The notes: a model not told the origin generated them from the letters alone. DNA of 14,997 nt from RGIG8748 sp045646525 (GCA_045646525.1 JAZRKX010000057.1:1-14997); one strand, 5' to 3'; shown: positions 6,265 to 13,549, counted from the stretch's first letter. Numbers and translations are program-made.

Positions 6265-7998
6265 TCAGTCCTCCTTTTCTATAGCATTAAACGGACAAAC
6301 ATTTACGCAAAGTCCGCAACCGTTGCACTGGTTGGCATCTATAGACACCTTGCCGTCTTTTATGCTTATTGCAGGGCATCCCAATTTCATGCACATCTTG
6401 CAGTTTTTGCACTTGTCTGTTATAACGCAATGTCCTGTGTACTTAACACTCTTAAGAAGTGCACAAGGTCTCTGTGCTATTATTACAGAGGGTTCATCCC
6501 TGTCTGTTTCTTCCTTTACAACTCTTTCAAATTCCTTAACATCAAAGGGGTCGCACACAGCTACATGCTCCACACCCACAGCCTTGCAAAGCGCCACAAG
6601 GTTTACCTGCTTTGTTTCTTCGCCCCTTAAGGTATAGCCTGTTGTGGGATTATCCTGATGTCCTGTCATACCTGTGATGGAGTTATCAAGTATTATAACG
6701 GTATTTGCACCCTTGTTGTAAACTATATCCACAAGACCTGTTATACCCGAGTGCATAAAGGTTGAATCGCCTATAACGGAAACAAGCTTCTTGTTGAATT
6801 CACTTCCCCTTGCCTTTGCCATACCGAGTGCCGCACTTACAGATGCACCCATGCAGATTGTAGTATCCACCGACTGAAGCGGTGCCACAGCGCCGAGGGT
6901 GTAACAGCCTATATCGCCCGAAACCACAAGTCCGAGCTTCTTTAATACATAGAATGTTCCTCTGTGCGGACAGCCTGCACACATAACAGGAGGACGAACA
7001 GGGATAGCTTCGTCTATGGTGAGGATATCCTTGTTTTCCTCACCGAGTACTGCCGCCTTTATCATAGAGGGGGTATATTCGCCAAGGAGTGTAAAGGCAT
7101 CCTTGCCTATAACATTAAGTCCGAGTGCTTTGCAATGGTCTTCGATAACGGGGTCAAGCTCCTCTATTACATAAACCTTGTCATACTTACTGCAGAAATC
7201 CTTAATCTTCTTTTCGGGAAGAGGATATACCATGCCAAGCTTTAAGTAATCCGCCTTGTCGCCAAGAGCTTCTCTTGCATACATATAGGAAATACCTGCA
7301 GTTATCACACCGATTTTTGCACCGTTTTCCTCAACGGCATTAAGGGGTGAACTTTCTGCAAATTCCTTTAAGGAAGCTATTCTTTCCTCTACGGTAACAT
7401 GCCTTTTTACTGCATTTGCAGGCATCATTACATATTTAGCTATATTCTTTTCGTAGGGTTTTAATTCTATATTTTCTCTCTCGTTTATTTCCACAAGGCT
7501 CTGCGAGTGCGAAACTCTTGTAGAGAGGCGTATAAATACAGGGGTATCGAATTCTTCCGAGAGGGTAAAGGCATACTTTGTAAATTCCTTACATTCCGAA
7601 GAATCAGACGGCTCAAGCATAGCTATCTTGGATGCCTTTGCATAATGTCTTGAATCCTGCTCATTCTGCGAGGAATGCATTCCCGGGTCGTCGGCAACGC
7701 AGAACACAAGTCCGCCGTTTACACCTGTATAGCTTACTGTAAATACGGGGTCTGCCATAACATTGAGTCCCACATGCTTCATACAGCTCATGGCACGCGC
7801 ACCGCCTATGGATGCGCCTATGGCAACCTCGGCGGCTACCTTTTCGTTGGGTGACCACTGGGCATAAACCTCGGGGAATTTTACGATTTCTTCTGTAATT
7901 TCCGTGCTCGGAGTTCCGGGGTAGGATGCTACCACACTCACTCCGGCTTCAAATGCACCGCGCGCTACGGCGGCATTGCCTAGAAGTAACTTTTTCAT
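6265..7998 (-). CDS. iorA: Indolepyruvate ferredoxin oxidoreductase, alpha subunit
   Basis: This is the catalytic subunit, 577 residues, near the usual 580-620. The domains are in the standard order. An N-terminal pyrimidine-binding domain starts with GNAAVARGAFEAG and carries SYPGTPSTE (25-33). A middle domain has CAGCPHRG (340-347). The thiamine diphosphate site is GDSTFMHSG (410-418) through DNSITGMTGHQ (438-448). A C-terminal 2[4Fe-4S] ferredoxin domain has C530, C533, C536, C541 and C558, C561, C564, C568. All cluster ligands are present, so it should be active and oxygen-sensitive. A ribosome binding site AAAGGA precedes the ATG. The reaction is reversible; the T-box control and the linked ligase suggest it runs toward arylpyruvate synthesis here, using reduced ferredoxin and CO2. 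Confidence 0.97.
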   Translation of the reverse strand: MKKLLLGNAAVARGAFEAGVSVVASYPGTPSTEITEEIVKFPEVYAQWSPNEKVAAEVAIGASIGGARAMSCMKHVGLNVMADPVFTVSYTGVNGGLVFCVADDPGMHSSQNEQDSRHYAKASKIAMLEPSDSSECKEFTKYAFTLSEEFDTPVFIRLSTRVSHSQSLVEINERENIELKPYEKNIAKYVMMPANAVKRHVTVEERIASLKEFAESSPLNAVEENGAKIGVITAGISYMYAREALGDKADYLKLGMVYPLPEKKIKDFCSKYDKVYVIEELDPVIEDHCKALGLNVIGKDAFTLLGEYTPSMIKAAVLGEENKDILTIDEAIPVRPPVMCAGCPHRGTFYVLKKLGLVVSGDIGCYTLGAVAPLQSVDTTICMGASVSAALGMAKARGSEFNKKLVSVIGDSTFMHSGITGLVDIVYNKGANTVIILDNSITGMTGHQDNPTTGYTLRGEETKQVNLVALCKAVGVEHVAVCDPFDVKEFERVVKEETDRDEPSVIIAQRPCALLKSVKYTGHCVITDKCKNCKMCMKLGCPAISIKDGKVSIDANQCNGCGLCVNVCPFNAIEKED

Positions 7999-8019
7999 AA
8001 TATATATCCTTTCCGAGAA

Positions 8020-9657
8020 TTATTTTATTTCGTTCTGCTGGGCAACTACACTTGCACCGCAGTATATTTCTCTAAGTTTGGGTTTTTCTATCTTGCCTGT
8101 GGGGTTACGCGGAACATCGGCAAATATAATCCTGTGAGGTCTCTTGTAACGGGGCAGGTCGAGGCAGAAATCCCCAACATCCTCCTCTGTTAAACTCATA
8201 CCCTCTTTTACCTGAATAATCGCCGCGGCAATTTCTCCGAGTCTCGCATCGGGAAGACCTATTACCGCCACATCGCTTATAGCATCGTTCTTGCGCAGGA
8301 AGTCCTCTATCTGTACGGGGTAGAGGTTTTCACCGCCCGAGATGATTACATCTTTCTTACGGTCTACAAGGTAGATAAAGCCGTCCTCATCCTCGCGGGC
8401 CATATCGCCCGTAAAGAGCCAGCCGTCACAGAGAACTTCATTTGTTGACTTCTCGTCCTTGTAGTAAGCGGTCATTACGCCGGGGCCTTTTACTGCAAGC
8501 TCGCCGACCTCACCTTTTGCAACTTCGTTTCGGTGTTCGTCCACTATCTTTGTCTGCCAGCCGAAGCCCGCCTTACCTATTGCACCGACCTTGTGCTCAT
8601 TTTCTATACCGAGATGCACACAGCCGGGTCCTATGGACTCGGAAAGACCGTAGTTGGTATCGTATGCATGATTTGGAAATAGATTTTTCCAGCGCTTTAT
8701 AAGGCTGGGTGGTACGGGCTGAGCGCCTATGTGCATAAGACGCCACTTGGAAAGGTCGTAGTCTTCTATGTCTATATCGCCTCTGTCTACGGCATCCAAT
8801 ATATCCTGCGCCCACGGCACAAGAAGCCATACTATAGAGCACTTTTCTTCGGAAACGGCTTTTAAAATCCACTCAGGCTTAATACCCTTTAAGAGCACCG
8901 CCTTGCCGCCTACAAGAAATGACCCAAACCAATGCATCTTGGCACCCGTATGGTAAAGAGGCGGTATGCAGAGAAACACATCATCCTTTGTCTGCATGTG
9001 GTGGTTTTGCTCCACCATGGCGGAGTGTGTAAGACTTCTGTGCTTGTGTATTATCGCCTTGGGGAAGCCCGTTGTACCCGACGAAAAATATATTGCAGCA
9101 TCATCATCATCGGTAAGCTTGATTGCTGGGCTTTTTGACGAGCAGTATGTAACAAGCTCATCGTAGCTCTCTGCAAATGTGGGGCAATCCTCACCAAGAT
9201 AGAGCCAGAGCTTAACATGCTTTACTCTCGAACAAATCTGCTCCACACGGCCTGTGAATTCAGGTCCGAACACTATAGTATCGGCATCTGCCAAATCGAG
9301 ACAGTATTTGATTTCGTCTGCGGCGTATCTGTAGTTTAAGGGTACTGCCATTGCGCCTGTCTTTAATACACCAAAGTATATGGGAAGCCAGTCTATGCAG
9401 TTCATAAGGAGAATTGCGACCTTATCGCCTTTCTTGATACCGCGTGTAAGGAGGAAGTTTGCAAAGCGGTTTGCCTGCTTGTTGAACTCACTCCATGTTA
9501 TCTCCTTTCTGTAGGCTTCCTTTGGGTTTGCTTCGATAAGAGCATACTCCTGCCATGTCATACGGCGGTTGTCCTCGTTTTTGGGATTAATCTCCACAAG
9601 GGCAACATCAGCAGGGTAAAAATCTGCATTTTTCTGTAAGATTTCTGTAATCGGCAT
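8020..9657 (-). CDS. AMP-forming acyl-/aryl-CoA ligase (FadD-like)
   Basis: A class I adenylate-forming enzyme of 545 residues, clearly different from the shorter PaaK type. Motifs: YFSSGTTGFPK (190-200), YHTGAK (235-240), YGLSE (336-340), GWLFTGD (412-418), DRKKDVIISGGENLYPVQIE (432-451) and the C-terminal PTGKIEK (519-525) with the catalytic lysine. It would activate a carboxylic acid to its CoA thioester. The N terminus is unusual: residues 18-37 and 38-57 are a tandem duplication of the strand around NPK...TW.E (9 of 20 identical), where relatives have one copy. It lies between the symporter (17 bases upstream) and iorA (21 bases downstream), so its substrate is probably the imported acid or a related arylalkanoate. 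The exact substrate is unknown; ribosome binding site AAAGGA. Confidence 0.9.
   Translation of the reverse strand: MPITEILQKNADFYPADVALVEINPKNEDNRRMTWQEYALIEANPKEAYRKEITWSEFNKQANRFANFLLTRGIKKGDKVAILLMNCIDWLPIYFGVLKTGAMAVPLNYRYAADEIKYCLDLADADTIVFGPEFTGRVEQICSRVKHVKLWLYLGEDCPTFAESYDELVTYCSSKSPAIKLTDDDDAAIYFSSGTTGFPKAIIHKHRSLTHSAMVEQNHHMQTKDDVFLCIPPLYHTGAKMHWFGSFLVGGKAVLLKGIKPEWILKAVSEEKCSIVWLLVPWAQDILDAVDRGDIDIEDYDLSKWRLMHIGAQPVPPSLIKRWKNLFPNHAYDTNYGLSESIGPGCVHLGIENEHKVGAIGKAGFGWQTKIVDEHRNEVAKGEVGELAVKGPGVMTAYYKDEKSTNEVLCDGWLFTGDMAREDEDGFIYLVDRKKDVIISGGENLYPVQIEDFLRKNDAISDVAVIGLPDARLGEIAAAIIQVKEGMSLTEEDVGDFCLDLPRYKRPHRIIFADVPRNPTGKIEKPKLREIYCGASVVAQQNEIK
9487..9606 (-). repeat. Diverged 60-base tandem duplication inside the acyl-CoA ligase gene
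   Basis: Bases 9487-9546 and 9547-9606 are adjacent 60-base units in the same frame, sharing about half their bases (31 of 60 by my count). They encode residues 38-57 and 18-37. Shared residues include A-L-x-E-x-N-P-K and T-W-x-E. The duplication is exactly 20 codons and leaves the frame intact. The divergence implies it is old and tolerated rather than a recent sequencing or assembly error. Confidence 0.7.
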
Positions 9658-9674
9658 AACTTTTTTCCTTTCAA

Positions 9675-11219
9675 CTATTTGCCGAGGGATTCCTTCATGG
9701 GAACGGATACCTCAACATCGTAGCAGGCAAACATTTCGTTTGCCTTTTCTTTATTTAATTTAGGTGTTACAAGGCTTACAATGGGAACTATAACAAGTCC
9801 GCCGAGCATTGCTATAACACCGCAATTTATAGGTGACATTATAAGTGCGGGGAAGCTTTCCCTTATAAACATATTGAGTACCATTATACCTGCACCGAAG
9901 ATAAAGCTTGCCCATACCGAAGCCTTTGTTGTCTTCTTCCAGTATAAGCCGTAGAGGAACGGTGCAAGGAAGGCTCCTGCAAGAGCGCCCCACGAAATAC
10001 CCATCATGTCTGCGATTGCGCTTAATTTATCCTTATTTAATGCTATGAAAGCGGATATTACTATAAATACCACAATAAGAACTCTCATAATAGTTACCTG
10101 CTTTTTGTCGCTCATATTCTTAATAACATGGTCTTTTATAAGGTCGAGAGTAAGGGTTGAGCTCGATGCCAGCACAAGAGAAGAGAGTGTAGACATGGAT
10201 GCCGAGAGGACAAGTATTATTACCACCGCAATGAGTATATCGGGAAGACCTTCGAGCATAGTGGGTATTATGGCATCAAATCCGCCCTCTATAGAGCCGT
10301 CGGCAAGCAGTGTGAGCTTATTTGTAAAGAGTCTTCCGAAGCCTCCCAAAAAGTAGCATCCGCCTGCAACCACAAGTGCAAATACTGTGGAGATAATGGT
10401 GCCTTTATTTATATCCTTTTCGCTCTTTATTGCGTAGAACTTCTGCACCATCTGGGGAAGTCCCCATGTACCAAGCGAGGTTAATATTACAACAAACATA
10501 AGATTTAAGGGGTCGGGTCCGAAGAATGAGTTGAATGCTCCGGGTATTCCGCTCTCCGATTCTATGCGTGCAAGACCTGCCAGAGACTCTGTAAAACCGC
10601 CGTTCTGACTAAGTACCGCAGCAATAACTGCAACTATACCGAAAAGCATTATAATGCCTTGTATAAAATCATTTATGGCAGTTGCCATGTAACCGCCTGC
10701 TATAACATATATTCCCGTAAGGATAGCCATTATGATAACGCAGGCAGAGTAATCTATATTGGGAAACGCCATTGAGAAGAGTCTGGAAAGACCGTTGTAC
10801 AGCGATGCTGTATAAGGGATAAGGAAAATAAACACAATGGCAGAAGATGCAATCTTTAATGCAGGGCTCAAAAACCTCTTGCCAAAGAACTCAGGCATTG
10901 TGGCACTCTGTAAATGCTGACTCATAAGTCTTGTGCGTCTTCCGAGCACAATCCATGCCATAAGAGAGCCAATTACGGCATTTCCTATACCTATCCATGT
11001 GGATGCTACGCCAAACTTCCAGCCGAACTGACCTGCGTAGCCTACAAATATAACTGCTGAGAAATATGAGGTACCGTATGCAAAAGCCGTAAGCCAGGGT
11101 CCGACTGAGCGTCCGCCAAGCACGAAACCGTTTACATCTGTGGAATTTTTTCTGCAGTAAAGTCCCACACCAACCATAACCGCAAAGAAAACAATGAGTA
11201 ATGCAAGTTTCATAATCAT
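9675..11219 (-). CDS. Sodium:solute symporter (SSS family)
   Basis: A 514-residue membrane protein with about 13 membrane segments, matching the SSS (PutP/DhlC/PanF-like, LeuT-fold) family in length and order. It has an N-terminal helix (1-21), the GGRSVGPWLTAFAYGTSYFSA region (35-55), GGYMATAINDFIQGIIML (175-192), GTWGLPQMVQKFYA (250-263) and the serine-rich LSASMSTLSSLVLASSS (338-354), where Na+ is bound in PutP. It is the first gene after the T-box leader, 47 bases below the attenuator. AAAGGA lies about ten bases before the chosen ATG; a second Met at position 3 is less well spaced. Because the following genes activate and carboxylate aryl acids, I infer it imports an arylacetate; tyrosine itself or another carboxylate remains possible. 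Confidence 0.9.
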   Translation of the reverse strand: MIMKLALLIVFFAVMVGVGLYCRKNSTDVNGFVLGGRSVGPWLTAFAYGTSYFSAVIFVGYAGQFGWKFGVASTWIGIGNAVIGSLMAWIVLGRRTRLMSQHLQSATMPEFFGKRFLSPALKIASSAIVFIFLIPYTASLYNGLSRLFSMAFPNIDYSACVIIMAILTGIYVIAGGYMATAINDFIQGIIMLFGIVAVIAAVLSQNGGFTESLAGLARIESESGIPGAFNSFFGPDPLNLMFVVILTSLGTWGLPQMVQKFYAIKSEKDINKGTIISTVFALVVAGGCYFLGGFGRLFTNKLTLLADGSIEGGFDAIIPTMLEGLPDILIAVVIILVLSASMSTLSSLVLASSSTLTLDLIKDHVIKNMSDKKQVTIMRVLIVVFIVISAFIALNKDKLSAIADMMGISWGALAGAFLAPFLYGLYWKKTTKASVWASFIFGAGIMVLNMFIRESFPALIMSPINCGVIAMLGGLVIVPIVSLVTPKLNKEKANEMFACYDVEVSVPMKESLGK

Positions 11220-11261
11220 AATAAATCCATCCTTTCGTGTAAAGTATCGCTTACTATTCGG

Positions 11262-11551
11262 ACAGAATAAAAAAATCCCGTCCTCATGTAATCCTGAGGA
11301 CGAGATATATCTCGTGGTACCACCTCGGTTCGCTCCTGCCTCACGGCAAAAGCCTTATCAGGTACATCATAATACCTTAGTTCTGTGACGGGAACTCCCG
11401 TTGCAGCCTACGCAGAGCAAATGCCCCTTCGGTGCACAGCTAACGGAATGTATTCGGTCATGCCCTCCTCATTGCCTCGCACCGCCCGGCAACTCTCTCA
11501 AGATTACAGACAAGCTTACTTGTTTCCGCTCAACGCCTTTTGATATGAAAC
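11262..11551 (-). promoter_or_regulatory. T-box riboswitch leader, tyrosine specifier
   Basis: On the minus strand this leader has all T-box parts. Stem I begins near 11540: AGTA is on the 5' side of the specifier loop, and GAATACA on the 3' side, with AGCGGAA/TTCCGTT pairing below it. The apical helix is TTGCC/GGCAA with a GGTG-containing loop. The codon read is UAC (Tyr), followed by a purine. The T-box proper, AGGTGGTACCACG, is at 11325-11313. The antiterminator (11326-11296) pairs GAGG with CCUC and ACGAG with CUCGU around the bulge UGGUACC. The UGGU (11322-11319) matches a tRNA 3' ACCA end, as expected for tRNA-Tyr. The alternative is a terminator at 11305-11269. Uncharged tRNA-Tyr should switch the operon on. 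T-box identity is near certain; the Tyr assignment is good but made by eye. Confidence 0.93.
11269..11305 (-). terminator. T-box attenuator terminator
   Basis: On the minus strand TCTCGTCCTCA pairs with TGAGGACGGGA (11 pairs, one G-U) around an 8-base loop and is followed by seven T residues. Its 5' arm overlaps CTCGTCCTC, which the antiterminator needs, so the two folds exclude each other. This is the default OFF state when tRNA is charged. Confidence 0.93.
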
Positions 11552-11558
11552 TAAAAAA

Positions 11559-11587
11559 ATTGTAGCATATTAGCACACTAAAGTCAA
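11559..11587 (-). promoter_or_regulatory. Sigma-A promoter of the T-box operon
   Basis: On the minus strand TTGACT (11587-11582) and TACAAT (11564-11559) are 17 bases apart. Transcription would begin near 11551, just before the first T-box helix. It lies only 27 bases beyond the stop codon of the zinc-ribbon gene. Confidence 0.8.
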
Positions 11588-11613
11588 TATGTTTTTAGAA
11601 AAAATTGCAGAAT

Positions 11614-12546
11614 TTAGTCTATTTTTTCAAATGTAGGTTCAATATCACTTACATATACGTCATACACATCGCGATACTGTGCAGGATATGCAAACTCTAC
11701 ATATCTTATATACTCGTCGGCATAGCACTTAAAGTAGTACACCACGCCGTCCGAAACGGTGGTCATGGTAAACCAGCCTTCGCCCGAATCACCACTCTCC
11801 GAGCCTGTGCCAAGCTTGTCGGTAACCATTTTTTTAATCTCGCCGCAGCTCAAATTGTCCTCGTTGGAAAAAGCCCCTATATCCATATATGCCGTGTAGT
11901 CCTCGGCACGGTAACGGATTTCTCCGTCCGAGTCGGACACAAACTTAAATGCAGACGGGATATCGCAAACATAATTGTAATCGGTGCTCTTTAGCGTCTT
12001 GTACGAAAGCTCTGTGGATGCTATGGTTTTGCCAAGCTTAAAATCAAAGTCGGTATCTACAAAAATACCCGCTTTTTCCTCTATGCCCACGCTTTCGCCC
12101 TTGGGCATGTCCCCTTGTTTTTTATCTTCGGGTTTCTTCTCCTTTTTGGTTTGTGAAACCTCGGTTTTGGTTTTGCCGTCATTGGGTTTGGAAGAAGAAT
12201 TGCCCAAGAAAATCACAGCCGCCAAAATGGAGAAGCCTACAGCAAGCGTTATAACAAACGAAAGAGAGGATATAAGAATCTTTTTCTTTAAAGCCTCATT
12301 GGAAGACAGGCTTTTTTGGGGTTTATCGGAATCGGGTTTAACCAAGGCTTTCTCTCTTACGGGAAGAGAAGTCTCTGCCGATGCCATCCCCGCTTTTACT
12401 ACGGGGATTGCCATGGTTTTTTCTATATCATCTGTAACTATAGTATTTTCTGCACTTTTCTCGTTCTCTTGGATAAGAGGATTACCGCAATGCTCGCAAA
12501 AGCGGGCATCATCGTCTACAGTAAGATTACATTTGGGACAAATCAT
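11614..12546 (-). CDS. Zinc-ribbon, single-pass membrane protein of unknown function
   Basis: I do not recognise the family beyond its N-terminal zinc ribbon. The protein has a CPKC...CEHC zinc finger (C3, C6, C17, C20), a low-complexity linker, one membrane segment (about 90-115) and a Lys/Glu-rich charged stretch (about 126-146). A C-terminal domain of about 150 residues, rich in Tyr and Asp and with several cysteines, should lie outside the cell (zinc ribbon inside). This resembles the clostridial 'zinc-ribbon domain-containing' membrane proteins, for which a signalling or envelope role is only guessed. I chose the ATG at 12546 because AGGTGG sits seven bases upstream; a GTG at 12552 in the same frame overlaps that site and is unlikely. 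It has its own promoter and no obvious link to neighbours. Confidence 0.85.
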   Translation of the reverse strand: MICPKCNLTVDDDARFCEHCGNPLIQENEKSAENTIVTDDIEKTMAIPVVKAGMASAETSLPVREKALVKPDSDKPQKSLSSNEALKKKILISSLSFVITLAVGFSILAAVIFLGNSSSKPNDGKTKTEVSQTKKEKKPEDKKQGDMPKGESVGIEEKAGIFVDTDFDFKLGKTIASTELSYKTLKSTDYNYVCDIPSAFKFVSDSDGEIRYRAEDYTAYMDIGAFSNEDNLSCGEIKKMVTDKLGTGSESGDSGEGWFTMTTVSDGVVYYFKCYADEYIRYVEFAYPAQYRDVYDVYVSDIEPTFEKID

Positions 12547-12578
12547 ATGCACACCACCTAACTAATGTATACATACAT

Positions 12579-12607
12579 ATATTAATACATATATCTCTTT
12601 TTGTCAA
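12579..12607 (-). promoter_or_regulatory. Sigma-A promoter with operator-like repeats, zinc-ribbon gene
   Basis: On the minus strand a perfect TTGACA (12607-12602) and TAATAT (12584-12579) are 17 bases apart. The -35 box overlaps the stop codon of the upstream araC-type gene. Two direct copies of ATATATGTAT (12594-12585 and 12582-12573) and the palindrome ATGTATACAT (12565-12574) cover the spacer, the -10 box and the likely start site, so a repressor could bind here. Confidence 0.75.
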
Positions 12608-13371
12608 ATCTGACTGCTCTTATTTACCTGCGACGGACTTATGCCGTATACCTTTCTGAACACCTTACTGAAATACAAAGGGTCGCTGTAGCCGACAAGA
12701 TAGGCTACCTCTTTTACGGTCTCGAAATCTCCGCTTTCTATTATGGATTTTGCGTGGGATATGCGCTTTGATATTATGTAGTTCTGCGGGGTTGTACCGA
12801 AACGCGATATAAATATCTTCCTGAAATATGTATCAGAAATTCCGCACATAAGATGAAGCTCATCCGCAGTAAGCGAGGGGGCGTATATGTGCTTTTTCAG
12901 ATAATCAACGGCGGGCTCTATGATATGGAATTTTTTCTTTTGCGAATAGTCAAGATGCTCTATATTGGAAACATAGGATACAAGATTATAAAACATGGAA
13001 AGGCACTTGTACTTATCCGAATATGTACCGAATTTCCACATATCCGAAAATTTATCGGTTATATACTCCGATTCATAGAAGTTATCCATAGAGTACAGCT
13101 TTACCTCGGAGTTTTCTATATCCGCTTTGAAATTTATGGAAGTGTAGAGGCTCTTTTCGGACAAGGTTGTATATTCATAACTAGTACCCTGTGGAATAAA
13201 AATCATCTCACCCGCATTTACAGTTATGCTTTTGTCCTCAAAGTCGTAACGGACAGCGCCCGAAAGCCTTATTACAAATCCGTTTGCGGTCCTTGCCTCT
13301 ATTTTTGAATTTTTTTTGCTGTGCTGACGCAGGGATGAAACTATTTTTAAGTTTTCCATATTTTCAAACAT
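12604..13371 (-). CDS. AraC-family transcriptional regulator
   Basis: This regulator of about 255 residues has an N-terminal cupin-like sensing domain (VIRLSGAVRYDF, then AGEMIFIPQGTSYEY) and a C-terminal double helix-turn-helix (about residues 153-251). The HTH domain ends in the AraC signature GYSDPLYFSKVFRKVYGISP. The cupin half implies a small-molecule ligand. I favour the ATG at 13371, because GGTGAT, a match to the anti-Shine-Dalgarno, lies just before it. A start at 13383 in the same frame would add four residues but has no ribosome binding site. It is transcribed divergently from the MFS transporter, the classic arrangement for a regulator and its target, so it probably controls that transporter and perhaps itself. 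The ligand is unknown. Confidence 0.93.
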   Translation of the reverse strand: MFENMENLKIVSSLRQHSKKNSKIEARTANGFVIRLSGAVRYDFEDKSITVNAGEMIFIPQGTSYEYTTLSEKSLYTSINFKADIENSEVKLYSMDNFYESEYITDKFSDMWKFGTYSDKYKCLSMFYNLVSYVSNIEHLDYSQKKKFHIIEPAVDYLKKHIYAPSLTADELHLMCGISDTYFRKIFISRFGTTPQNYIISKRISHAKSIIESGDFETVKEVAYLVGYSDPLYFSKVFRKVYGISPSQVNKSSQI

Positions 13372-13407
13372 AATTATCACCATCTTGAATTACAGAATTC
13401 CATAATT

Positions 13408-13436
13408 ATTCTATCATGAATGTTTTTGTATTACAA
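13408..13436 (-). promoter_or_regulatory. Promoter of the AraC-type regulator
   Basis: On the minus strand TTGTAA (13436-13431) and TAGAAT (13413-13408) are 17 bases apart. The 11-base palindrome TTGTATTACAA (13426-13436) covers the -35 box and could be an operator, possibly for autoregulation. Confidence 0.6.
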
Positions 13437-13488
13437 CACCCTTTGTCAAATAGTGTTCGGTTTTTTCCATGTTGTTATTTTAATTCCA

Positions 13489-13517
13489 TTTACACGGCAA
13501 TACTGCAGACTTATAAT
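13489..13517 (+). promoter_or_regulatory. Sigma-A promoter of the MFS transporter
   Basis: TTTACA (13489-13494) and a perfect TATAAT (13512-13517) are separated by 17 bases. It faces away from the regulator's promoter, leaving about 50 bases between the two -35 boxes where an AraC-type protein could bind. GAGGAG at 13536-13541 then precedes the GTG start. Confidence 0.75.
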
Positions 13518-13549
13518 TTAAAAGATGTATTTATTGAGGAGATGACAAA

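Noticed and set aside
3941..11219. Aromatic amino acid degradation operon (the usual reading of iorAB plus paaK)
   Set aside because: The gene content alone would allow it, but control by a tyrosine T-box means induction when tyrosine is scarce, which fits synthesis better. Degradation is kept only as the main alternative.
11598..11628. Terminator for the zinc-ribbon gene
   Set aside because: Only an 8-bp all-A/T stem plus one G-C pair with a 15-base loop; too weak to call.
11984..12565. 193-residue plus-strand frame opposite the zinc-ribbon gene
   Set aside because: It mirrors the coding strand whose product has a clear zinc ribbon, membrane segment and ribosome binding site; the composition is that of an antisense shadow.
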